Source of the DNA: Cichorium intybus
Taxonomy: Eukaryota; Streptophyta; Magnoliopsida; Asterales; Asteraceae
DNA length: 64,000 nucleotides
Direction of reading: 5' to 3'
NCBI GenBank assembly: GCA_023525715.1
Contig: CM042010.1
Span: forward strand, 68,474,894 to 68,538,893
Below are positions 1-11,778 of the stretch, one piece after another (positions within the stretch are counted from its first letter, which is position 1; each line of letters starts with the position of its first letter). Position numbers and translations under genes: made by a program. The notes under the pieces were generated by a model. The model was given only the letters and a program-made list of their open reading frames with translations. It was not told the origin of the DNA and searched no databases.

Positions 1-1
1 T

Positions 2-337
2 GTTGCTGCTTTAGAAGCTACTCAAGAAGCTGTTTGGATGAGAAAGTTCATAGAAGATCTAGGGGTTGTTCCTTCCATTCGGGACCCTATAGAAATCTTC
101 TGTGACAATCTAGGTGCTATAGCTCAAGCAAAGGAACCTAGATTGCATCAAAAAACCAAACACATTCACCGAAGGTATAACTACATTAGACATGAAGTTA
201 AGAATGGTGAAATTAGTATTCACAAGGTTCATACAGATCAAAATTTGGCAGACCCATTCACGAAACCTTTACCCCAAACTAAGCATGAAAGTCATGCTAA
301 GGGTATAGGACTCCGTTTTTCTAATGAATGGATTTGA
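2..337 (+). pseudogene. Ty1/copia polyprotein, RNase H C-terminal end (partial)
   Basis: The reading frame is open from base 2 to the stop at 335-337 and continues off the left edge, so the ATG at 38 is an internal Met. The peptide has copia RNase H hallmarks: EATQEAVWMRKF, the catalytic-region IFCDNLGAI, KTKHIHRRYNYIRH, and the closing ADPFTKPLPQTKHE motif near the C-terminus. RNase H removes the RNA strand from RNA:DNA hybrids during reverse transcription of the element in the virus-like particle. The usual short copia tail follows the last motif. Whether the upstream part of the polyprotein is intact cannot be seen. Copia assignment is secure; the lineage was not determined. Confidence 0.9.
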
Positions 338-1116
338 TTTGTGTTTAATGTTTTATGAATATGAACTTATGTAAACGACAATAATTATGTAATATATGTG
401 ACGTGATGTTTCATTCATAATTTTGTGTTTTATTAGCATGTTTAATCCTTGAATAATTTAGTTATTCTAAACGTCCATAGTCGATCATAGTTGTGGGAGC
501 AATTATGAAGTAAGACTAATATGAATTGGATTGGTTGACTTTTATGGGTAAAAGTAGCAAAAGGTTGCAACCAAATTCATAGGTACTTATCAGTGAACAA
601 GTATTGGACTTGACCCGTTTCAAGATCACTCCATGGATCATTATCATAAGTGATTCTTGAATAAAGGTATTATCATTGTATCCTTTCACCTGAGATACAT
701 ATTTGGGACTCAAGTGTAGAGTGTACTATGCTTTGATATGGTTCACTGTTGTTCTTGAAATACAGACAACCATAAAGGCCATACTCATGCATAATACTAA
801 CTATATGAGGGGCGTATGTAGTCAAGACGGGATTTGTTCCTCTTATGTGTTGAGAGTTAGACATCTAAGGCGCCTGTTTGAAAGTTGAACATAAAATAAG
901 AATGATTAAGATCCATGTCTCATGTTCAACATGATGTCTGTGACAAAGGGATAATTGATAGATAACCTTATACATCAATTAGAGCCTCGTGTTTTCTGAA
1001 GAATTGAATGTTGTTGAATGGCACAATGTCATGTGTTATTGGGGGCAGTGAAATGTTGCTAGATGTTTACCACTGTCGATATCATTCTATGATGCAACCT
1101 TGTGCAAGTGGGAGAT
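338..1116 (+). other. Copia element 3' untranslated internal region
   Basis: This 779-bp stretch lies between the copia stop codon and the LTR start. It has no ORF that I would believe; the short ORFs are overlapping noise. It ends in a purine-rich AGTGGGAGA tract at about 1107-1115, immediately before the LTR, which is the expected polypurine tract priming plus-strand DNA synthesis. Confidence 0.7.
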
Positions 1117-1458
1117 TGTTAGTTCTATATGCCCAAGGATGATCATAAAATGATATTACTAATAATACATGATCCTATAGGGTCACACCAACAACAAGTT
1201 TGACACCAATTGATCATTTAGAACGTTAAATTTGATTTAACATCAAATGATACTAAACTTGCAATTTAATCTTGTAGGCTATTATTATTTGAGATAAATA
1301 AAATAACTACAAAATTAAAGGTTGATTAGTAATTCATATGTGATGAATTAATTAAGTGTAACAATTAAATTGTTTAAATTGTTAAACGATTTAATTGATT
1401 TATAAATAAGCTTTTTATTTAATTTAATTGGTAAATTAAATAAAATATATATATATTG

Positions 1459-1519
<61 letters not shown>

Positions 1520-2223
1520 ATTATACAATTAAGATTGTATATTTAGATGGTTTATTTATATATAAGATTATGGGTTAAATGTTATCCCATTTAAGAAATA
1601 AGAAGATGTATTATTTATAAGCTTATAATTATATAAGTTTTATAAATAATAAAACCTACTAGCACTACACTTGATCATCCATAATTTAAGCCATGATGGG
1701 AGACATAAAAGCATGCATTGAGTTGTTAAACTAGTGGAAGATGCTAGCTTTTGTATATTGAAATCACATGGGTCTGTCCTTTCCAACTAGTGGCACTTGC
1801 TTTCTCCTTTTGGTGGGTTAAATGGACGATTATTGTGTATGAGTGGTATAATCTTTTGCATCTTAAAATTCAGCCAAAGACTCTCCCAAAAAGCCTAAGC
1901 AAAATCGTTTTTTGCTAAGTGAAGAAAGGAGAAGAAAAGGGTTTTTCATCTTGCAAGTTGTGGAACTAGCATTCAAGTGTGTTCAAGCTTGTGGTGGATC
2001 AACTATAGAGGGATTCTAATTTGATTCCTAGCTATCAAAATCATCCAAACCAAACCCAAGAACAAAGGTTATGATCTTGAACTTAAACTATGTTTGTTCT
2101 TCATGTTATCTCTACATGCATGTAGCATGATCCTCTTAAAAATGGAATTTGTGTTCATGATTTTATGCTTCCGTTGCAAACTCTTGTTTTTGAAACTAAT
2201 TACATGAACCATGATTTCCAACA
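1117..2223 (+). repeat. Copia 3' LTR
   Basis: The segment begins TGTTAGTTCTAT directly after the polypurine tract and ends TTTCCAACA, giving TGTT...AACA inverted ends typical of plant copia LTRs. Its length is about 1107 bp. The right edge is fixed because the next base (2224) resumes gypsy integrase sequence found intact in copy 3 (near 29556). The target-site duplication partner lies outside the window; the likely 5-bp target is TGTTA at 2224-2228. Confidence 0.8.
1459..1508. repeat. AT dinucleotide microsatellite
   Basis: About 50 bp of nearly pure (AT)n lies within the copia LTR, flanked by further AT-rich sequence up to about 1520. The length is probably variable. Confidence 0.9.
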
Positions 2224-5200
2224 TGTTATCCTTACAATTTCGGGCCCAGTTATTTTAGTCTCCGCTGCTTCCAGCCAACACAAAGGGGTTCTACACTTCC
2301 TGCCATATAGAGTTTCAAATGGTGGCATCCCGATACTGGAATGATAACTGTTGTTATAAGAAAACTCTACCAATGGCAAGTGTTCGTCCCAATTTCCACC
2401 AAAATCCAGAGCACACGATCGTAGCATATCTTCTACGGTTTGGATAGTTCGTTCACTTTGCTCGTCTGTCTTGGGATGATAAGCTGTACTCATTTTAATT
2501 TTTGTCCCCATTCGTTCTTGTAGTGCTTCCCACAATTTTGAGGTAAACCGTGGGTCTCTGTCAGACACAATTGACAAGGGAGCTCCATGAAGTCTTATAA
2601 CTTCATCCTTGTATATTTGTGCCAATGTTTCCAATTGCGTATTTTCTTTAATCGCCAAAAACATTGCACTCTTGGTTAAACGGTCAACAATGACCCATAT
2701 ACCATTATGACCTCTTCTAGTTCTTGGTAACCCAAATATGAAATCCATGGTTATGTCTTCCCATTTTCCCGCTGGAATTTGCAGTGGTTGAGTATTTCCA
2801 TACGGGACTTGGTGTTCCGCCTTCACTTGTGCACATGTTGCACATTTAGAAATATACTTGACTATTCTTTTCTTCATTCCCGGCCACCAATACTGTTCTT
2901 TGAGATCCCGATAAGTTTTCGTACTTCCAGGATGAATGGAATACTTTGACTTATGAGATTCTTCTAGAATCAACTTTCGGATTCCACCAGCTTTTGGTAC
3001 CCATATGCGGTTTCTGACTGTCTTCAGTCCTTGAGTATTTTCCCCAAACACCAAATCTTTTCCCAGCTTTTCCTTCTTTAAGTCACCTCTTTCCAATACT
3101 TGCTTTTGCGCGTCTTTGATGCTTTCTATTAGGCTTGATTTCAATTCGATCCTCATCAACCTCTCTTGACTTTTCTTTTCATGAAACTTCCTGCTTAAGG
3201 CATCTGCTACCACATTCGCTTTCCCAGTGTGGTAAGCGATTTCACAGTCAGAATCATTTATTAGCTCCAGCCACCTACTTTGCCTCATATTGAGATCTTT
3301 CTGTGAAAATACGTATTGCAAGCTTTTATGATCCGTGTACAAGGTGCACTTTGTTCCGTACAAGTAATGCCTCCAGATTTTTAATGCAAACACAATTGCC
3401 GCCAATTCCAAATCGTGCGTTGCATACCGAGTTTCGGGTTCTTTTAATTGACGAGAAGCGTATGCTATCACTTTTCCCCGCTGCATTAGTACGCAACCCA
3501 ATCCTCTATTAGAGGCATCACTATACACCATGAAATCTTCAGTTCCCTCTGGTAGGGTAAGAACCGGCGCATTACATAACTTCTCTTTTAGTGTCTCAAA
3601 TGCTTTCTCTTGTTCCGTCCCCCATTCAAATTTTACCCCTTTCCTTGTTAGCTTCGTAAGAGGTACCGCAATTCGTGAAAAATCTTGGATGAACCGTCGG
3701 TAGTACCCGGCGAGTCCAAGAAAACTTCTCACTTCCGTCGGAGTCTTTGGTATTTCCCATTTCATTACCGCTTCCACCTTTGCTGGATCTACTTTAATAC
3801 CTTGGATTGAGACAACGTGTCCAAGGAATTGCACTTCCCTCAGCCAGAATTCGCACTTTGAAAATTTCGCATATAACTTCTCTTTCTTTAAAACTTCCAG
3901 TACCATTCTCAGATGATTCTTGTGGTCTTCCGCATTCTTTGAGTAGATAAGAATGTCATCAATAAAGACAATAACAAACTTATCCAGGAACGGCTTACAC
4001 ACCCTATTCATCAAATCCATGAAAATTGCCGGGGCATTCGTCAGACCAAAAGGCATGACGAGAAATTCATAATGCCCATAGCGAGTGCGAAAAGCAGTCT
4101 TCTCAATATCTTCATCTCTTACACGCACCTGATGATAACCAGACCGGAGATCAATCTTGGAGAAATAGTCAGCGCCTTGCAACTGATCAAACAGATCGTC
4201 TATTCGCGGTAGCGGGTAACGATTCTTAATGGTAATTTTGTTGAGCTCGCGGTAGTCAATGCACATTCGCATCGAGCCATCCTTCTTCTTGACAAACAGT
4301 ACCGGCGCACCCCAAGGCGACACACTGGGGCGTATAAAACCTTTATCAAGTAATTCCTGCAGTTGTGACATTAACTCCCGCATTTCGGTCGGGGCTAAAC
4401 GGTATGGAGCACGGGCGATAGGAGAAGCTCCGGGTACAAGATCAATGCGGAATTCTACTTGTCTCTCAGGTGGTAAACCGGGTAAATCATCAGGAAAGAC
4501 TTCAGGGTATTCTTTCACCACATCAATGTCATGTACTGTTTTCTTCACTTTATCTCCCACCATTACATACGCCACATAGGATAAGCATCCTTTCACCAAA
4601 CATCTCCTGACTTTCGCTGCGCTGATCAAATTGGACATCCTCTTGGGTTTTTCACCGTACACATACACTTTGCTGCCACCTGGAATCTTCACCGACACTA
4701 TCTTTTTCCCACATGCGATTTTTGCATCATTGGCCCCAAGCCAATCCATACCAATGACCACATCGAAAGTCTTCACTCCAATTGGAAGAAGGTTCAACGA
4801 AAATTTCTGATCATCTATGCTGAGTTCGCAGCCACGGTACACATGTTTTATCTCCACCTTCTTACCACTTGCCAATTCTACCTCACATACACGGTCTAAT
4901 GGTTCTAGCGGTGTATTGAATTTTAGGCCAAACTCATGGGACACAAACGAACACGTAGCACCAGAATCAAATAATACGTAGGCAGGCATCTGGTTAATTA
5001 GTAGGGTACCTGAGACCAGGTCTTGTGTCTCCTTTGCTTCTTCTCGGGTGAGTTGGAAAGCGCGGGTCTTCACCTTTTGGGGCTCCGTCTTTTTCTGCGC
5101 AGTTGATACCATCGTCTCACCACCCTTCTTTGGACAGTTAAAGCTATAGTGCCCCTTTTCGTGACATGAAAAGCACTCGACTTCGCTGAGCTTCGGATAG

Positions 5201-6257
5201 GTACACTCCCTAGCCTTGTGGCCCGTTCTTCCGCAGTTGAAACAAGCTGCACTTCCCACCTTACATTCGCCCGTATGCTCTTTTCCACATTTCTCACATG
5301 TCTTCCGGCTGCCCTGCTTGGTTGACATCACTACCGACTTTCCCTTTTTATTCCAGCTACTACTCCCGCCACTGAATTTACGTTTATCCCCAGAAATTTT
5401 CCTTTCCGCTGTTCTTCGTTTCCACACATCTTCAACATTTCTTGCTGCCTCAAACGCCACATCCATGGTCACCGCCCGTTTTACTTCCAGTTCATACTCC
5501 CAAGGTAGGCCTTTCACATAACGGTTGATTCGTGCCCGCTCCGTAGTGTAAATGTTTCCCACAAACGGTAGCATATCACTGAATTTTTTTGTATACTCGG
5601 CAACGGTCAAATTACCCTTCTTTAAAGTGAGAAATTCGTCTTCAAGTTTTTCTATGCCCGAAGGGGACAATATTTGTTCTTCAGACGGGTGGTGAATTCG
5701 GTCCACGACCATTTATAGATTACATCCTTGCCGACCAGTTCGTAAAGGGTATTCCACCAAACTAACGCATCGTCTTTCAACATTCGTGAGGCATAATAAA
5801 CTTTATCTTTCTCATGACACTTGCTGACCTCCAGTACTTGCTCTGTCTCTCGTATCCACCGCATCGTGACTTTAGGCTCGTAGCTACCATAGTATTCCGT
5901 TGGTTTACATGCCAGGAAAGTTTTAAAAGAACATCTCTTCTTGTCTTCTGTCCCCACACTATCTTCCTCTGTAACCGAATCTCCGTTAGTGGGTCTCCAA
6001 GAAGCATCATCTGCTGAAGGATTAGGATATAGATCCCCTAGCCGTGTGTTCAACATTTGTCGCATATCTTCCCTCATCTCCGTCTTTAGATTGCTAATAA
6101 GGTTTTGAATAGCCTCCAAAGTCACAGGTGGAGGTTGCGGTATTGGATTTGGGTTAGGACCCATGTTAACCGCATCATCAACAAGGTTATCTCCATGGGA
6201 CGGGGTACGACTTGCTGTCCGTCCTTCACTGAAAACGTTCTGATCTCCACTCTCCAT
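2224..6257 (-). pseudogene. Gypsy gag-pol polyprotein, copy 1 (frameshifted, 3' truncated)
   Basis: The start Met at 6257 (MESGDQNVF) matches copies 2 and 3. Gag with two CCHC zinc knuckles (CFNCGRTGHKAREC and CFSCHEKGHYSFNC), aspartic protease (LFDSGATCS), reverse transcriptase (FIDDILIYS), RNase H (YSDASNRGLG) and integrase (HHCC zinc region, then the DFI, SDRD and SER catalytic segments) follow in order. One base is missing near 5655-5657 relative to copies 2 and 3. This splits the frame after NKYCPLR into a gag part (6257-5652) and a downstream frame. The last residues before the copia junction are chimeric. The PR, RT and IN catalytic residues look intact, unlike copy 3. The copia insertion and the single deletion are the visible lesions. 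Confidence 0.9.
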
Positions 6258-6675
6258 ATACTATATAAAATGAGTAAAATTTACGTTTATTATTCCACAT
6301 AAGTATATTTTATCAATATATCTAAAAGCTGTAGCATGTGATCTTCCTATAGAACTTGTGTTCCCAAGTGTCTCTATACTACTTTCCACAACCAAATTCC
6401 TCAGGGCCCCCGTGACTTCACCATTTCCAAAGCATATCCTGTGGTTACAATAATACGGGCCCAATATTATTTTAACCACCTATATACTTTGGCTCTGATG
6501 TTATCACAAGATCCCCTGGTTCATCGGTTTCTGTGGATTCCAACATTGTATTTTACCGACTCTACCCCGTTAGTTAGTACCTAGTACTACTACTTTACTT
6601 ACTATTAATCCACTAGTTTAAGCATAGGATGGTTACCCAACCTAATTCGGTTAAACCATGGCTCTGATACCAAAT
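6258..6675 (-). promoter_or_regulatory. Copy 1 5' leader with tRNA-Met primer binding site
   Basis: On the minus strand the LTR end TTACA is followed by ATT and then TGGTATCAGAGC (6672 to 6661), complementary to the 3' end of initiator tRNA-Met, where minus-strand DNA synthesis starts. About 400 bp of leader separates it from the gag ATG. The leader is nearly identical to those of copies 2 and 3. Small ORFs in it are not conserved in a way that suggests coding. Confidence 0.85.
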
Positions 6676-7968
6676 TGTAACACCCCAACTTTTACGCCAT
6701 TTTTTTTTAAAACTTATTTCACATTTATTTTAGTTTACAAAACGTTTTATTATACAACGGGGTATCACAAATTTGCATCACAAACCATAGTTCAAACCTG
6801 TCTAGTTTACATCTTTTACAACAATGATTACGGTCCCGCACCCGACTCTTTTAATGCCCTTCTTGCTTACCTGAGTACATAGCATTTTAAAACAAAATAC
6901 GTGAGACATAATGTCTCGTGAGCATTATGGGTTTAGACCCAAAAACATTTTGCCAATAATATCATTACTAATTAGATGTTCAATATTTCTTTTTCCTGTG
7001 AGCACACCCACAGGTATTCCTTCTTTCTTTGCAATGGTACATTCCTACGAGCGCACCCGTAGGTTTTATACGAGCGCACCCGTAGGTTTTATACGAGAAT
7101 GCTGCCCAGCAAAGAGCACGACTCGTGCTCTTTTCCTTCCTTAGGAAGCACGACTCGTGCTTCTTGTATTTGACCATTTCTGACTTCTACAGTGTGGCAC
7201 GACTCGTGCCAATCCATGTACAAAAAGGCACGACTCGTGTCTGTGCTGCAGAGACGGGTTTTTGCCCGATTTTTGTGCTGCAGCCCCCTGTTTTGGTCCA
7301 TTAAGTTCTTAATACTTAACCTAATCAATATATAACATTCTATGACTAAAACCTTCAGTTTACATCAGGTTTTAATCCAGAGAAACAACTCAATTACACA
7401 AATTCTTAGTTTAGGGTTCTTGAGGAAAATTATCAATTCCTCTTATTCTCAACCGATTCCAGAAGTGGAATTGAGTTTCTATTGAGGTTTAGAACAGGTT
7501 TGCAAGGTTAGAAACTTCATACAAACCCCATACCACTTCTGTAACCCGTTTTTGCCCATCCCCACAATTCCAAAATGGTTGAATTAAGTTATAAGAGTGA
7601 GATTCTTACCCCAAATGGCTTGAAAATCAAAGCCTTGAAGTTAGTTGCTGATTTTCTACTCAAACTCCCAAGAATCCTCGTGAACCTGCTCAAGCTTTCA
7701 CTCTCCCGATGCTTCTATGAACTTCTGGGAGTTTAGAGAGTCTTCCCCACTATTTATAGTTCCTATATTTTCAATTTTTACCCCTCTAGTACCATTTCAC
7801 CCATTATGACCACAAGAGTCAAACTTTTAATACACAATTGTTTTATTTCTCACAATATTGCCACAAACACAAAATATTTTACATTAAGATCCCAAAATAT
7901 GGCAAAAGACCATTTTGCCCTTTTTTCTTAACTTTACTATTACACACGATTATTTTGCATATTTTATT
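6676..7968 (-). repeat. Family A LTR, 5' LTR of copy 1, internally deleted
   Basis: The 3' end (TGTAACACCCCAAC on the plus strand) abuts the primer binding site. Compared with the complete LTR at 35587-37619, about 700 bp are missing at 7088: hairpin sequence TTTTATACGAG runs straight into AATGCTGCCCAGC. The extreme 5' end (about 25-30 bp) is also missing, where it joins family B sequence at about 7968. The TACGAGCGCACCCGTAGG hairpin unit occurs twice in a row (7049-7090). Confidence 0.8.
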
Positions 7969-8201
7969 AATTTTGGGTTTTTGGGACAATTTTGCAAAAA
8001 TTGGAATTAAAGGGGCCAAAGTGCCATTTCTTGAAACTAGTGGGCAAATTTGTCTTTTGCCATGTTTTGGACCTTGATATAAAATATTTTAGTGTTTGGG
8101 GTAAAATGAAAGAAAAGAAACTTATAATGTCATAAAAATGTGTTTCTAAGCCACTTTGAGAAAAATAGAACTAGAGGGGGCTATAATGTAAAATGGCCAA
8201 G

Positions 8202-8209
8202 TATAAAAG
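8202..8209 (+). promoter_or_regulatory. TATA box of family B LTR
   Basis: TATAAAAG lies in the context AAGTATAAAAGGGGAAG, with AT-rich sequence upstream. The same box recurs in other B copies (for example 48594-48600). It would place most of the B LTR downstream of the transcription start. Confidence 0.6.
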
Positions 8210-8853
8210 GGGAAGAAATATCTCCCAGCTCTTAGAACACGGGAGAAGTCTCTGGAGAAGGCTAGAGGACACGGGTTCGCTGGATTCTTGAAGATTGGAA
8301 GCGTAAATGTGATACAAATCATTAGGAATTGAGGAATTCAAGCTCACATAAGGTTAGTAATTCAATTTTCAATCTAGCTCCTCGTGTGTTCTTCACGGGA
8401 TAAGTTGGAAACTGAAATTTTAGTTGGAGTTCATATGGTTTTAATGATTTCTAATATCATACACATCTCATGAACTAAGAAACATGTTAAAATCAAAAGA
8501 TATGGTTGAATTGGGGAAAATCAAGATTTTGGCCAAGTACCCTAATTCACGGGTCCTTGAGATTAAAGATGATTTTAATGACTAAAGTGAGTTTAATATG
8601 TTAGAATAGATGTAAGAAATCAGTTTTAATAATTAATTTGAAGAAATTTCAGTTTGTGGACCAAAAATGTCAAAAACGGGATTTCCATGAATTTGAATGG
8701 AATCAGTGATTCCATGGTTTAAAAACATGTTGGAATGGTGGGTTTTAGTCATGGGATAAGTCTAAAATGATTAAGTAAGTTATAAAGAACTTAATAGATG
8801 AAAACAGTGAGCTGCAGCACAAAAATCGGGCAAAATCTCGCACCTGCAGCACA

Positions 8854-8981
8854 GGCACGAGTCGTGCCCTTTTTGCACTACCATTGGCACGAGTCGTGCC
8901 ACCTGTAGAAGCCAAAAATAGCATCCTAGAAAGAGCACGAGTCGTGCTCTTTCATGCACAAAATGTGTACGAGTCGTGCTT
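8854..8981 (+). repeat. Palindrome array, family B
   Basis: Four copies of the core GCACGAGTCGTGC occur with different flanking stem extensions: GGCACG...CGTGCC at 8854, TGGCACG...CGTGCCA at 8885, AAAGAGCACG...CGTGCTCTTT at 8930, and a mutated fourth (GTACGAGTCGTGC) near 8967. The third can pair over 10 bp. Confidence 0.85.
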
Positions 8982-9763
8982 CAAGTCAGGGGCAAAATGA
9001 AGTTGCAATTTGATGCTAGGCCTATCTATTTGATGTCTAATTAATACCATAAGGCTAATATGATATAAAAACATGAAAAATAATGTTAAGTTGAGCGTAT
9101 GACTTTCCAAGGGTATAATGGGCAATAATACACCATGTAAATGATAAATGAAAGTAACAAAGAAGAGGATAAGTGGAATAATGAATGTCACAACCATATT
9201 GTGATATGAGCCTAGTAAAATCTGAAATTCAGTGGTCTATACATACTGTCAAAGTATAACAAGTTATTAATAAAATATAAATAAACTCCTTAGGTACTTA
9301 AGGAGTAAAAGATCGTGAATAGGAGGGATGAGGAAAAGGAGGGTTCTAGTTAGACTTCTCTAACTAGCCAAGGTGAGTAATGTGTGGATTTTCGAGTACA
9401 TAGCAAAAGGAGTTTTATATAAAGAAATGAATTTTATGAAAAATGATTTGTGGGTCAAAATAGTTTTATGAAAGTTAATATGGTTAATGAGAAAGGAAAT
9501 GGTTCTGCGGAACTAAAATGTTTTGTGAAACTGAAAATGATTTTGTGTAATGATAAGTACAATGTGTACAAAAGATAAATGAGAAAAGGCAAAGAATTAA
9601 TGAAGTGTTGAGCCCTGTTGAGAAGTTAAGAAGTATCCGGATAAAGACCACGGCCTGCTGCGGTAGGGGTGGCAAAAGACACTACTGGGATGGTACCTCC
9701 CGTCGCGAAGTAGTTGTCTTACCTTGGTAGATGAATTCGTTTCATACTATTGAGGAAGTAGCT

Positions 9764-9851
9764 ATACGGGTGCGCTCGTATAAAACCTACGGGTGCGCTC
9801 GTAGGAATGTGCTCACTAATGAAAAGGAATACCTATGGGTGCGCTCATAGG
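9764..9851 (+). other. Three tandem hairpins with loop GGTGCGCT (family B)
   Basis: Stems are ATACG/CGTAT (9764-9781), CCTACG/CGTAGG (9786-9805) and CCTATG/CATAGG (9832-9851). All three enclose exactly the same eight-base loop GGTGCGCT. In family A the third stem is CCTGTG/CACAGG, a compensated change. Confidence 0.85.
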
Positions 9852-10168
9852 AAATTACGTAATTGGAAAATTTGGAATGATTAAAGTATAAGAAAATTAT
9901 TTTGGGTCTAAAACACGTATTACTCACGAGACGTATGTCTTACGTATGTTTTTAAAATGCTATGTACTCAGGTAGCAAAAGAAAGGGTAGATGACGCGTT
10001 AAAGGAACAAAAGTCTTAAATTGATCAGAGTATGTACCTGTTTCTTAAATTGTGGTAATGTATTGAGTTTGTGACACCTCGTATTGAAACTGAAAAATTT
10101 TTATGGAAAAAAAAAATTTAGAATGTAAATTGTTTATTTAAATGTTGTATATGGGATGGGGTGTTACA

Positions 10169-10183
10169 AATTTGGTACCAAAT
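10169..10183. other. Palindromic junction of two primer-binding-site remnants
   Basis: AATTTGGTACCAAAT separates the 3' end of a plus-strand B LTR from the 3' end of a minus-strand A LTR. It reads as the first bases of a PBS region (AATTTGGTA) fused to the reverse complement of another. The identical 15-mer is at 61561-61575. Confidence 0.85.
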
Positions 10184-11778
10184 TGTAACACCCCAACTTT
10201 TACACAATTTTTTTTTCTCAAACTTACAATACCAATATTTAATTATACAAATCATTTAGTGTTTTACAAAACGGGGTATCACAAACACATATCATAGCCA
10301 TAGTTCAAACCTGCTTATTTTACATTATTGTACAATAGAAGCTACGGTCCCACTCGACTCTTTTAACATCCTTCCTGTTTACCTGAGTACATAGCATTTA
10401 AAAAAAAACATACGTAAGACATAATGTCTCGTGAGCATTATGGGTTTAGACCCAAAAACATTTTGCCAATAATATCATTATTAATTAGATGTTCAATATT
10501 TCTTTTCCTGTGAGCGCACCCACAGGTATTCCTTCTTTCTTTGCAATGGTACATTCCTACGAGCGCACCCGTAGGTTTTATACGAGACGCACCCGTATAG
10601 CTACTTCCCCAATAGCATGAAACGAATTCATCTATCAAGGTAAGACAACTACTTCGCGACGGGAGGTACCATCCCAGTAGTGTCTTTTTGCCACCCCTAC
10701 CGCAGCAGGCTGTGGTCTTTATCCGGATACTTCTCAACTTAACAACATGGCTCAATTACTTTATTACTTTCTTTTTACCATTCTCGTACAAACTTACTAT
10801 TCCTTTATTTCATTTTCAATTTCACAGAATATTTTGGTTCCATAGAACCATTTACTTTTCCATTAAATCATTTTCAGTTTCGTTAAATCATTTCAGTTTC
10901 TATAAAACCATTTTGACTCTCAAAACATTCTTTAATAAAATTCTTTCTTGCTATGTACTCGAAAATCCACATAACACTCACCTCGGTCCTCTAGGAGTTA
11001 GTTATCTTCTTGGACTCCTTTCTTTTTATCTTGAACAACCCTGTTTGAACCACCACCTATTGTATACGAATTATACATTTATACTCAGTTCATATATTTT
11101 CAATAACTAACTTTACAGTATAGAAGTACCATAATATACAATTACCATTCATTAATTAGGCTATAACTTCTATTAGTTAACTTCCGTCAATTTATAACTT
11201 CCCCGGGATACACGTATTTTGCTACAGTACCCTCGGGAGGGCGTATTTCTGTTCCGACAATTTTCTACATGTTTTTACACCATTTTAGGCCTATGGTATG
11301 ATTTATAGACCAAAAGGACAAGTCTAGAGCCGAGTTCAAAACTCAAAAATGGACAGAATGCTGCCCAGCAAGGAGCACGACTCGTGCTCTTTTCCTTCCT
11401 TAGGAAGCACGACTCGTGCTTCTTGTATTTGACCATTTCTGACTTCTACAGTGTGGCACGACTCGTGCCAATCCATGTACAAAAAGACACGACTCGTGTC
11501 TGTGCTGCAGAGACGGGTTTTTGCCCGATTTTTGTGCTGCAGCCCCCTGTTTTGGTCCATTAAGTTCTTAATACTTAACCTAATCAATATATAACATTCT
11601 ATGACTAAAACCTTCAGTTAACATTCTATTACTCAAATTCTTAGTTTAGGGTTCTTAAGGAAAATCATCAATTCCTCTTATTCTCAACCGATTCCAGAAG
11701 TGGGGTTGTGTTTCTAATGGTGTTTAGAACATGTTTGCAGGGTTAGAAACTCCATACAAACCTCACACCACTTCTGTA
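10184..11778 (-). repeat. Family A LTR, 5' truncated
   Basis: It starts with TGTAACACCCCAAC (the LTR 3' end on the minus strand) and keeps the triple hairpins, the conserved domain and the palindrome array (11370-11510). It breaks off at CACTTCTGTA, about 450 bases from the LTR 5' end, where it meets an oppositely oriented A LTR. It is a subtype with ACACAATTTTTT near its end, differing from copies 2 and 3. Confidence 0.8.

Larger units (their letters stand above)
2224..7968 (-). mobile_element. Ty3/gypsy family A, copy 1 (truncated by copia insertion)
   Basis: Reading on the minus strand, the order is 5' LTR (7968 to 6676), primer binding site (6672 to 6661), leader, gag-pol (from 6257), then an abrupt break at 2224 where the copia LTR begins. 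The integrase C-terminal part, chromodomain, polypurine tract and 3' LTR are missing from the window. They should lie left of the copia element if the copia simply inserted here. Confidence 0.85.
7969..10168 (+). repeat. Family B LTR, 5' truncated
   Basis: It matches the complete B LTR at 31116-33469 from about 190 bases in to the end GGGATGGGGTGTTACA. It keeps the TATA box (8202-8209), the palindrome array (8854-8981), the B-specific hairpins, the three GGTGCGCT-loop hairpins (9764-9851) and the TGCTATGTACTC motif near 9959. The first about 190 bp are absent at the junction with family A. Confidence 0.85.

Noticed and set aside
703..888. Short overlapping ORFs in both directions downstream of the copia RNase H
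   Set aside because: They overlap each other on opposite strands, are 61-65 codons long and lack any motif; treated as noise in the element's untranslated region.
6258..6479. 72-codon ORF in the gypsy leader, seen in copies 1, 2 and 3
   Set aside because: The three leaders are nearly identical in nucleotide sequence, so ORF conservation is uninformative; no domain is recognisable. A regulatory upstream ORF cannot be excluded.
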